Source: Branchiostoma lanceolatum (Eukaryota; Chordata; Leptocardii; Amphioxiformes; Branchiostomatidae). From it: DNA of 64,000 nt. Position 1 is the first letter of the stretch; each line of letters opens with the position of its first letter. The stretch spans positions 5,099,383 to 5,163,382 of the forward strand of contig NC_089732.1 of assembly GCF_035083965.1 (NCBI RefSeq), written 5' to 3'. Below the pieces are notes generated by a model that was not told the origin of the DNA, made no database searches, and worked only from the letters and a program-made list of their open reading frames with translations. Position numbers and translations under genes: made by a program. Positions 1-29,200 of the stretch are shown here, one piece after another.

Positions 1-18614
<18,614 letters not shown>

Positions 18615-19621
18615 CTTTTTTGTAGATCACTTCCTCCTTCTCACTCTTCTAAGATTGTATCCTTACGCTGAACAATATAGACCCAGCCTGAAATAAATCA
18701 GTTTTTGATCTAGTGTTACACATAAAACTAACAACAAGAGGATCCGTACATGTGTAGGTAGTAGCAATATGCTATGCTTTTTCACCTAGAAGCCTTTGAG
18801 AGGGTAAATTCTGTTGATTTAGTGTTTATGATTTGCCGTCGGTGAACGAAAGCCGAATGACTTCTACTTGTTTCTACGTATCACTACGCGAGCGGGCAAT
18901 TTAATGCCCGATCCCGGTCATGACCGCACAATCTAGAGATAATGATATGACATGAATGGCAGTGCTTTTAGAGTCCCTTCCCAGATTTCGACTTACACGT
19001 AAATAATTAGGCCTTTTGAAACTGTTTACAATGATCTGCTGTAATCTTTATCAAGGCTAAACAATGATGACGTCAATAGGCCAAGGGTACAAATGTACAA
19101 ACATGTCTATTTTTCACGATTCTGCTGGCCTATCTGTTATAGCTGTATATGAATATAATGTTCTCTCTCATCTATATCTGGTAGGAAGACAAGAGAAAAA
19201 ACGTACTGTATTTTTATCTCTAAAATGCAATCCATGCATGTAAAAAATGGCTCACATATATACGAGACTTTAATTGTTTGACACGCTTAAAACATCATAT
19301 TCTTAAAACAGAGACCGGGCGATTCGCTACTCACCCAAGAACACGTTGCTGAAGCATTCCTTGAATTACTAAGAAACTGGATATCTAAATTGTTACCCCA
19401 ACTACTATGTTTAAAATGCACTCATTTGTTCTGTCACGTTAACCTCAAGGCCTTTTCTATGACCCTACTGAGGCGCACGATGGTAAGCTTTACAGTTGAA
19501 CCGGTTTGACAGAACACAACACTGTGGTGCTTTGTTTACTTGTGGGGAGTGTAATTATGGCGGTCTTGAATATAAACAGATCCGCCGTATTGTTTGGTAT
19601 CTCCACAGAGTGCTTATAAAT
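18615..19621. other. Upstream region of gene A
   Basis: About 1 kb between the gene A start codon and the LINE. It should hold the gene A promoter and 5' UTR. I see no clear TATA box, CpG cluster or coding exon. Confidence 0.5.
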
Positions 19622-22227
19622 GTGTAAAGGATATTTTTCTCAGTATTTAAAGAACCAATGATTGAAACCTTTAATTATTCCTTGTCCCAAGGCTTCCTAT
19701 CAGATTCACAGAAGCAAGGGATTATATCCTTATTATTAAAACAGGGCACTAATGGCCAATATAAAGACCCAACCATATTAGATAATTGGCGACCTTTGAC
19801 CTTACTCTGTTGTGATACTAGGATTCTTTCAAAATGTTTGGCTTTGAGAATTAGAAATGTAATAACTAATATAATAGATAAAGATCAAACCGGTTTTATA
19901 CAGGGTAGATTTATTGGTGATAATATTAGACGGTTACTTGACATCATAGACATTTATGAGGAAGAAAAAAAGCCAGGCCTTATATTTATTTCAGATTTTA
20001 GAAAAGCCTTCGATACGGTACGGTGGGATTTTCTTATCAAAGCACTTGAATTTTTTAATTTTGGTTCAAACTTGATAAGCTGGGTGAAAATTCTATATAA
20101 TGATATAAATAGTTCTGTCTTGAATAATGGATATTTGTCAAAACCCTTCAAATTGCACCGTGGTGTAAGGCAGGGTTGCCCACTCAGCCCGTATTTATTT
20201 ATTATTGCCATTGAAATGTTAGCCATCAAAATCCGACAGAATCATAACTTGTCTGGATTGTCTGTTCATGGAAAAATGTCAAAAATCTCACAATATGCAG
20301 ATGATACTAACTTCCCCTTTAGTCCAAATCTGGCGTCCTTTAATGCTCTTGTAAAAGACCTTGATAGTTTCTCTAGTATCTCAGGTCTCACATTAAATTT
20401 TGATAAATGTAAGATCTTGAGAATAGGAACCTTAAAACATAGTAACTTTAAATTACCCACAAATCTCCCTATTCAGTGGATAGATGGAGGTGTGGAGATT
20501 TTAGGAATTCATATACCTGTGGATTTGTCCAACATAGTTGATGTTAACTTTAGCCCACGCTTGGACAAATTAGATAAACTTTTGTACCCATGGAAAGGAA
20601 AAAAATTATCATTATATGGAAAAATAACTATTGTTAATTCTTTATGTGTTCCTCAATTTACCTATCTCTTCCAGACCCTCCAAATGCCAGATAAATCATT
20701 TTTTGTACAGTATGAGAAAAAGATTTTTACCTTTATCTGGGGTGGAGGTCCTGAGAGAGTTAGAAGAAAAACGATTTATAACTCTGTTGTCAATGGTGGT
20801 TTAAGACTTATTCATTTGTATGCTTATGCTCTTTCCATTAAATCATCCTGGGTACCAAAGTTATATCTTAATCCTCACTGGTTTGCAGCTTGGCCACTAC
20901 ATACGCACCCTTCCCTAGGAACTACTCTATTTCCCTTTTACCAACTCCAATCAGCACATGGTTTGAATATAAATACTTTTCTATTAGAGATCTTGAATGC
21001 ATGGTATAAGTATCAATATAAACCCCCCACTACTTCTGATGAGATCAAGCAACAAATCTTATGGATGAATGCAAATATTCTTGTTGAAGGAAAACCTATA
21101 TTGTATGCTGCCTTTCTAAATAGACATGTGATTTTTTTAAATGATATTTTAAACAATGATGGTAGAATAATGTCATATGATGAGTTTTGTTACAAATATG
21201 GTCAAGTATGTAATAACTTTACCTACATGCAATTGGTCACTGCAATACCAAAAAGCTGGAAATTCAAACTAGTAGGAAATTTTTGTAACTATGTATGTAG
21301 ACCAGAACAACATAATAGTAAATGGTTGACTAGAATTAAGATCAATAGAGATATGTATGAGTTTTTTCTCTTATCTGAAAAGCTAATTGATTGTCCACAC
21401 AATGTACAAATGGCATGGCTGTACCTCTTTGATTCCCTTATACCCTGGAAAATAGTGTATACGTCTTTGATATATAGTACTATAGACCCTGTGACTAGAT
21501 ATTTCCAATATAGACTTCTCCATAAATTTTTGCCTACTAATCGATTATTATACATTTGGAAACTAGTAGATAACCCTTTATGCTCCTTCTGTCATCTAGA
21601 GGAAGAAACATACATTCATGTCTTCTGGGATTGCCCGCAGTTAATAAAATTTTGGGAAGACATTAAATCTTGGTTTTATGAGAAAACAGGTCAACTTTTA
21701 AACTTAAATGCATTTAATATCATATTTGGAAATTTATCTCGGGGGGTCCCTGTTATATGTAATGTTATAATCCTGTTAGCCAAAACCTATATATACAAAA
21801 GGAGAAAGGCTGGTCATTTAAGTTTAAATTCCTTTACCAAATATGTTAGCTTTTTTCAACAAGCAGAATATTTGATTGCAGCAAGAAGGGGGAAACTGGA
21901 AAAGCACAGGGGGAAATGGGGGACTTTATGTTTATGTTTACAATAAGTTATTTTCAGTTGTGTTTCAGTTTTTTCAAATGACACTATTATCTATGTTTTG
22001 ATTGAAATTATGTTATTGAATGGATAAAGTTTTTCTTTTGTATATGACACTTATTACTGGACGGAGAAAGTTTTTGTTTTATATGACACTGTTTTTGTAT
22101 GACAAGTTATTACTGACGTCAATTTGTATATGACACTTATTTATGTTAGTGAACTACTGACTGTGTTGTTTATGTTGTTGGATGGAAAATGAATAAAAAA
22201 AAAAATTAAAAAAAAAAAAAAAAAAAA
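19622..22227 (+). mobile_element. 5'-truncated non-LTR retrotransposon (L1/Tx1-like LINE)
   Basis: A reverse-transcriptase frame, a 3' UTR with AATAAA at 22190 and an A-rich tail (22195-22227) give the body of a LINE on the plus strand. There is no endonuclease domain or ORF1 upstream. The frame is closed by a stop just ahead of its first ATG, so the copy was cut during insertion. The left border is approximate; I found no convincing target-site duplication. The intact frame suggests a young insertion. Confidence 0.85.
19658..21946 (+). CDS. LINE ORF2 fragment: reverse transcriptase
   Basis: 762 residues with no break. RT motifs in order: QGIISLLLKQG, DNWRPLTLL (motif 1), GFIQGRFIGDNI, FISDFRKAFDTVRWDFL (motif A, catalytic Asp), GVRQGCPLSPYLF (motif B) and ISQYADDTNF (motif C, YADD). 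Thumb and C-terminal regions follow, with a late Cys-His cluster (CSFCHLEEETYIHVFWDCP) typical of L1/Tx1-type ORF2. It would copy RNA into DNA at the insertion site, but without the missing N-terminal endonuclease this copy cannot cut its target. It is not a host gene. Confidence 0.92.
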   Translation: MIETFNYSLSQGFLSDSQKQGIISLLLKQGTNGQYKDPTILDNWRPLTLLCCDTRILSKCLALRIRNVITNIIDKDQTGFIQGRFIGDNIRRLLDIIDIYEEEKKPGLIFISDFRKAFDTVRWDFLIKALEFFNFGSNLISWVKILYNDINSSVLNNGYLSKPFKLHRGVRQGCPLSPYLFIIAIEMLAIKIRQNHNLSGLSVHGKMSKISQYADDTNFPFSPNLASFNALVKDLDSFSSISGLTLNFDKCKILRIGTLKHSNFKLPTNLPIQWIDGGVEILGIHIPVDLSNIVDVNFSPRLDKLDKLLYPWKGKKLSLYGKITIVNSLCVPQFTYLFQTLQMPDKSFFVQYEKKIFTFIWGGGPERVRRKTIYNSVVNGGLRLIHLYAYALSIKSSWVPKLYLNPHWFAAWPLHTHPSLGTTLFPFYQLQSAHGLNINTFLLEILNAWYKYQYKPPTTSDEIKQQILWMNANILVEGKPILYAAFLNRHVIFLNDILNNDGRIMSYDEFCYKYGQVCNNFTYMQLVTAIPKSWKFKLVGNFCNYVCRPEQHNSKWLTRIKINRDMYEFFLLSEKLIDCPHNVQMAWLYLFDSLIPWKIVYTSLIYSTIDPVTRYFQYRLLHKFLPTNRLLYIWKLVDNPLCSFCHLEEETYIHVFWDCPQLIKFWEDIKSWFYEKTGQLLNLNAFNIIFGNLSRGVPVICNVIILLAKTYIYKRRKAGHLSLNSFTKYVSFFQQAEYLIAARRGKLEKHRGKWGTLCLCLQ

Positions 22228-22236
22228 CTATTGCTA

Positions 22237-22422
22237 GGGTCACATTTCCCGACCGGGGCCCGGTCGGGCTATTTTCGTAAACAAAAAATAAAGTGCATAT
22301 CAATATATATGCACAAGCTATGCTCTTAGATAATTTTTGGCACGTTTTGTGTTTTTATTTGTTTATCATATTTTTCGTTACCAAAGACTACCCGGCCGGG
22401 CCCCGGATTGCAAATGTGACCC
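22237..22422. mobile_element. MITE directly behind the LINE tail
   Basis: Inverted ends GGGTCACATTT (22237-22247) and AAATGTGACCC (22412-22422) enclose 164 bases, including a GC-rich inverted pair (ccggggcccgg near 22253 and ccgggccccgg near 22395). No frame. Its left end lies 10 bases after the LINE poly(A). Confidence 0.7.
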
Positions 22423-22769
22423 AAGCATAAGCCATGGTTTTTGCTTCATGATGTTCTTAATCTGATTGACATGTCTAAGTGGACGTTACGACTTTGCTAT
22501 TAAGATTTAAAGTATCGCATGTCGGGACATTTTCTACTTGTACGAAACTTGCTGGCCCTCTTGACGTGGTTTTAGTTGACGTTCCGTTTGGATGCAATGT
22601 AGGGGTCGTTTCAAGGTCGCGTCATGTCGGTTCATACAATACATGTTATTACGACAAATGAGAAGAGAATGGCAGAGGAAATTTAATCCTTTAATGTGAA
22701 ACCTCTCCGAAGTGTAAAAGCGTAGATACAATACTGTATTTCCAACCACAGTGATAATCAATTTCTTCA

Positions 22770-22770
<1 letters not shown>

Positions 22771-22826
<56 letters not shown>
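22771..22826. repeat. ATCT tetranucleotide microsatellite
   Basis: Fourteen perfect copies of atct just downstream of the gene C stop codon. Confidence 0.95.
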
Positions 22827-22829
<3 letters not shown>

Positions 22830-22970
22830 AGTTAATCGGTCAATCGCATGTATGCCTGTATTACGTTCTTTCAAAGAGTAGTTTAGCTATACCATAACTT
22901 AAAATTGTAAATAAAGAAAAATCGAAGTGTCACCCTTAATACTTTATCTAATGTATGGCATGCTTGTCTA

Positions 22971-23277
22971 TTACTGATTAAAAACTCGCTTCTCTGCAAG
23001 TTTTTGATATTCGATGTTTAGTATCTCCAGTGCGCGTGGGTCCAGGGTCTGATAGGCCCCTTCTTCACCACCCTCATCAGGCATCTCATACTCTTCATCT
23101 TTGCCAGTCCCATAGGTCGGTCCTCGGCGATTGGTGCTGTCGTCATTGATGACGTAAAAGTTCGTTCCGTCGTCGTTCGCGTTGTTTCTTCTAGCGTCTG
23201 TGTAGTCCGTGTTGTCAAATGCGAAGTTTTCAAAACTTGTGCCGTTATCCTCACGCTTTGGACTTGAGCGGGTCCGT
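22971..23277 (-). CDS. Gene C cytoplasmic tail exon with ITAM-like tyrosine pair
   Basis: About 101 residues, basic at the membrane (RRTRSSPKR), then acidic. Tyrosines: TDYTDARR, NFYVIND, PTYGTG, EEYEMPDEG and [11 protein letters not shown], ending with IEYQKLAEK. The pair YQTL-x11-YQKL (22998-23054) fits the loose ITAM form YxxL-x(6-12)-YxxL and has acidic residues before it. When phosphorylated such pairs recruit tandem-SH2 kinases; that role here is inference. The gene B tail keeps the same pair while the sequence between has diverged, suggesting constraint. Confidence 0.85.
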
Positions 23278-26200
23278 CTGCAAATGATGATTGTGTTCAG
23301 AACTAAAGATTGTGCTTTCTAAAGGAATTAGGAATTTCCTAACATCGTGGTATCTCATTCAATATGTTTGGCTTCCATGACTGTATACGTAGAAGTTGCT
23401 TTTTTTCCCAGAAACTCTCTCGTATTGGATACAAATCTAAACTTAGATTGTTGTTGTATCTCAACGTGTCTTCTATTGTCTTCAAACTACCATTTTAAGA
23501 CATTGAGTGGGGGTAGAAGTTTAAACTCAAAATTGAGATGGATGCATAGTTAGGAAGAAGAATGATATTTTCTACTGACCTTCGTTTGAGCAAAACTACA
23601 GCTGCTGAGGCAACAATTCCGATCAGGAGAAGAGCTGATACTGCGCCAAGGCCGATCAGTCCTGCTGAAGACAAACCACGGCACTAATTGCTTCCAAAAT
23701 CAGTACAAGAACAGTTTGGAGTGGAAGTCTTGCTTATATGATGCATTATGTCATCTGAGCATCATCCATATATACATTTACTTTCATGTCTGTTGTGTCT
23801 ATGTATTTCAGGATGAAAAGATAGAGATGTATGCGTATGATACACTAACTTTGGTTCATTGTGAGGAACATGTATAGTCATGGCCTACAGTTAGTATTAT
23901 GAAGACATTGGTTTAGGGTAAAATCGCATACCTTCTAGCGTATGTGAAGAAATCGCATATATACCTGCTGGCGTATGTGAAGAACTCGCAGACCCTTCTT
24001 TATTTGCGGCTTAAGAAAGACAACGAAAATGTATTAGTAGCACTCAGTCTAATATATGAGTCTGTCTAGAGAAACCATGTTCAAACATTTTCACATATCA
24101 TGAATACGCGAACAACACAACTATTGATGTAGGTGTATGAGACATGGCTTCCTTACCGGTTAACACTGGATCCATGTACTGACTCGCAGAAAAATACGTC
24201 TGAAAAAAAGGATTCGGAAGACGTGGGATTAGGAACGAGTACGAAATAAAACTATTCCACGAGATTTTGATATCTTCGTGTTTTTCAGGCATATTCATAA
24301 TATCATACCAACAGCATGAGGTAGTGGGAATTATAGCACTGTATATACTAGTTAACATTCTATATCTTTCACAAGTATTCTATGCAAATAGACAGAAAAA
24401 GATATACAATTTGAACGCGTATCCAGGCAGAGACTATTTGGTAACTGATTTCTTGTTTGGCATATGAAATTTGGTTTTTGCATTGGTACATATCACATTT
24501 TAGATCATGAAATGTATGGATCATCATCATCACGATCAGACAAAGAAATTTCAGAAAGGCATGAGACAGAATACAGTAAAAACCTGTTCTCCATCGTTGG
24601 GTCCGTACGCCCTGACAGACGTGGTGTAGGATGAGTCCGGCTCCAGCGGGGAGTTGGTGTACTCCTGGTTATACACGTCATCAGATGTCAGAGCACGCCT
24701 CTTCCGGGCGCCTTGCTGAGGTTTACAACTGGTCACTCTTCCATCGCCAACGGTCACTGTGGTAGAATCACCTACTGAGTCCCTGTAGAGCAGTTAAGTT
24801 GAACGCAAAACATGGTAGAATTGTTCAGGCTCAGTAACCATCTGTCTACTAATCAAAACAATAGTAGTCGATCGAGCGACCTCTGCAAGCTTTTTCCCAA
24901 ATGATGCCAATGAAAATACCAGGACATTTGGTTGATGCATATTGCTCATTAAAGTGACTGTTGTGTGAATTCATGAAAGTACTAACGGTGTTAGAGCCAT
25001 GGCAATGTACGCGATGTTCTCATCTCCCGAGTCCTCTGCTTGTTCTAGAGTCTGGTATGGCTGCAGCATCTCCGGGTCCGGTAGGTTGCCTGGAATGTTG
25101 CTCTTCGCCACAATGATATGGTAACATCTAAAGAAAACATGTACTGATTTTAGTTGACATTTTCCTCTCAATAGGTAGACCTTTTTAACATATCAGTAAG
25201 AGTATCGACTTTTATGCCAATATGTCAGTAGAAATATCAGCACATAAGAAAATATCCCTTTTCAAAGACAACCACACTCTTCAAGTAGAACCATTGGGTG
25301 CCTACGTTTCTTGAAGTATTACATAAGCTTTATAATGTCTATAATATTGTAATTTAATAACGTTATCACGCAGAAAATCTCACCCTAATGGCCCATTTCT
25401 CTGAGATACTGGTATGACTTGGAGTGGGAAAGTTGTGGAGTCAACTTTCGTTTCATCAGGCAGCACCGGTGGTTCTGGTTTTGAAGGCTCTGTTAATTAA
25501 AGAAAGCGGCTGAAGAGTAAAACTGCATGGCACCCTGGACTTGTCACTCAAATTTCAAACCACTGTTACCTTTTGTGTGCGTACAAAGCTCGGACTATAC
25601 TCACTTCCCGGCGGCACGGTACAGTTGACAGTCTGACTGAAGTCCCCCTCCCCTGTGTAGGTGAAACCTGTCACGTTTATGGTGTACACAGAGTTGGGCA
25701 GCAGGTCCAGAATCTCCGTTTTACTCGACTTCATCAGCCGGATACTTGTAGATGTTGTAGACTTCATGATGTATTCACCTTGCCGTATTTCTCCACCGTC
25801 TTTGGCATAATATCCCTGGATGTAAACCTTATCGAAAGAAATGATACAATGATGAAATGCATCACGGAGTTTGAAATTTGGGTTCAAAATGGTTGATGAG
25901 AGAGCAGAAACGTACTAGGAAATCAAGGCAATCGTCATCATCATTTTAAAAGAATGGTTGTCATTTTGTTGTGTGAACTTTACTCTTACGACAAACGGTA
26001 AGTCGACTATAATCGACAGAACTTACATTTGCTATTCTTCAGTACATATACAAAGTTTCTCCTCCAGAAAGAGTATCATATTGAACATGTTTCGTTATAT
26101 TTTTGGAAGGATAAGCAAGAAGATGCAAACTAACTTTGTATCCGATGATTTCTCCCCTAGGTACCGCTGGAGATGACCAGCTGATGTCACAATGTGTGTC

Positions 26201-29200
26201 CTCCTCCTGTCGGCGTATGTTTGTGGGTGACGATGGGACTGTTGGAACATACACAGGGTTATATATACTGTCAATATGTTGTGTGTGAATGATATGATTA
26301 CTGGACATCAAAGTGGCTATTATTCGTCTAGATCAACTGGACCAGGACCGCTGATAATCAAAAGCTAAGTGCACGGCGCTTTTTCGATGATGGATTAAGA
26401 TTGAATATGCAAATGAAGACATAGTGCGATGATTAATACTCACATCCGTCGCTTGTCCGGGCTGTTGCATTGCCGGGAGGACCTGTGTTCCTGCCATTAT
26501 TTGCGCGGACCTGTATCGTTAACGAAACTGGCATAGGTTAACAAAGTAAAGGGGAGGCAGAGTGTTTTATCTAGTTCAGTCAACCGTAGTACATTTATGT
26601 TATTATCATATGATAATAGCAATGGCAGCTTACCTCCACTGTGAAAGTAGTCGCAGCCTCCAGACCACCGAATCTGTACTCTTTGGAATTGTGCGCCACG
26701 TCAATACCACTCTTAGCGGCATCGGAACTCGTTGAAGTGTAGAGATCAATGATGTAACCGTCATTGGGACCGTAGAAGTTAGAAGGGTCGTTCCACGTCA
26801 CACGTAGCTCGGACCAGGACAAGTTCGTCAGTTTCACATTTCGTGGCACTGTTGGAACTGGGATGAAAAGTATGAGCAAATGGGTGAGCTAGATATTATT
26901 CTGAACAATAGTCGAAATGCAGTTTTCATTCTGCTCTCGTCAGCGTACACTGCATTGTATGCAGCAGATCAAAACTTAAGATCAGTGTCAAATACGTTAT
27001 GAAAAAAATTATAAGTACCCACCTCCCTCCATTGTCCTCTGACTGACAATATCGCTTCTGTCACTCTGGACGTCTCCGATGAAGGCGACGATCCAGAACT
27101 CGTAGTACGTGTAGGGTGCGAGGTTGTGCATAGTAGAAGATGGGCTATCACTTTGTCCGACCCCGATGATTGTCACGTTGCCAGTGCTTCCTCGTGGTTG
27201 TACAGAAATGATATATCCCTGCACCTGATCTGAATATCTAGGAAGTGACCACGTCAGCCGGATTTTTGTCGATGATATAGCTTCTGTCTGAAGCGATGTA
27301 GGAATGATATCTGAGGGCCCTAGAGAAAGAGAATGTATACCATTTAGACAAAATTACTTATTACCCTCACCATTGGCTGGACTCATGCATATCAGAAATT
27401 GAAGGTGACGTTGTTTTAAAAGAAAATAATTGTTATCACAGAAATACACATCATACTGGAAACAGTCAGTAACCGGTACAACACAGCAAGGTTGCATTTG
27501 TAATGTATAGTAGATACCAATTGCAAATAAAATATGAAGAAAAAGTAGATGAAAACCATGTCTGATTCTTTATTTGTCACAACAATTAGGTCACACTTGT
27601 AGGTTTGCTGTTCAGTTAAGAGGCACCCTCTTAGGGTTAAACATAAAATATGGGTAAGAAAAGGTTAATCAATAAGTCCTACGTAGGGCGAGTTTGTGAT
27701 AACTCTAGCTACGAAAAACAAAGAAGGCCTGACACTGTTACCTATACATGTCGGGACTGCTCCACTCCATGTCCCGTCAGCCTGGCACGTCCGGCTGGAA
27801 TCTCCTATCAGCTGGTATCCATGGTTACAAGTGAACTGGACCACGTCCTGATAAGAATTGCCACCAGTCACGGCACCGTTCTCTGGAGCTGTGAGTGTCG
27901 GACATTGTACCCCTGAAATGTAAAAGAAATGCTACCGCCCAGTTGATATTGTTTCCAATGTCAACCACATTTTAGAAGTGTCTTATTAAAATTAGGGCAA
28001 TGACAACCTTTCTTTTGTTTTGCATGGAGATAAAGAATATATACATTTGATACTTAGGTTGTGAAATAAGAATAGGCTAGTAGTGACAAAATGTGGGCAT
28101 CAGTTTCATATGACGTAGGCCTTGTTCGTGCTACCTGGCAGTTGTGTGATAGAATCTATGGCACAAGTAACCATACATTCTACGTGAACTATGAAATTTT
28201 TCCTTACGGTCACACGCATGTCCATCGGAGTTGAGCCTGTAGCCATTGTTGCATGTGCAGATGTAACTTCCTTCTGCGTTGGTGCAGGTATGATCACATG
28301 GTCCGCGTCCCCCATTTGGATCACATTCGTCAACGTCAGCCACATCTGATCATGAGGAAAAAAATAAAACATGTCATGAAATACTGACGTACCCCCAGGG
28401 CGGTGTGTCCTGTCAAACTAGTCTGTCCGACGGTGTTCTGTGTGATCTGACACAGGACTGTCTCAAAATCACAGTTGGACTAGCTGTAGTCAAAGAGAGC
28501 AATGTTACCTTTTCTGTGATAGTAGCCAAACAATCGTGCGTGAAATATAATTGCTCCAGGTGTGTCCTTGCTTGCTCTGCTCAAGAAACATGCATCGTGG
28601 CCATAATCAAACGACAGACACGATCCAGCCGGAACAGTAGAAGTTCCCACTAAACACCGTCTAGCGCACTCCTCCTCGTTAATGTTATTGATCCTTTCAT
28701 CGTTGTGGCCCTCCAAGGCTTTTCCATTGTAGACGTCAAACCAGGACAGCGACGTGATTGATTCTGAAATATAGATTGAGAACCAATGCTGTATAATTCG
28801 CAGTACAGATCAGTTAGATATAGCCTTCTTTTCTACCTCTAGTCTTGTTGTGTTTCTGAAATTACAACCATTTGCAATTGGATAATAACACTAGCTATCT
28901 TAATACTGGTTCATCTTAACTATGAGATACAAATTTACCACCAAAATGAAGAGACGATTACGTGTTTAAGTCGTTTTTGACCTGTGCCGATTGTGTCCCA
29001 CCTGGCGTGTCAAGGCTTGTTTATATCGATGTGATGTCCTTGTCCTGAAGGCGTATGTATCTGCCTTGCACGCATACTAGCAGACGACATGCCAAACTAG
29101 ATACGAATGCAGTAAATGGATCCTGAGCCATAGCTGCGAACGTACGGCCATAGCCAACTACAAACCCTCCTTCAAGAGGTGATCCTCCTGCCCGGAGGTA

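Noticed and set aside
19658-21946. Host gene encoding a 762-residue protein
   Set aside because: All motifs are those of LINE reverse transcriptases and a poly(A) tail follows.
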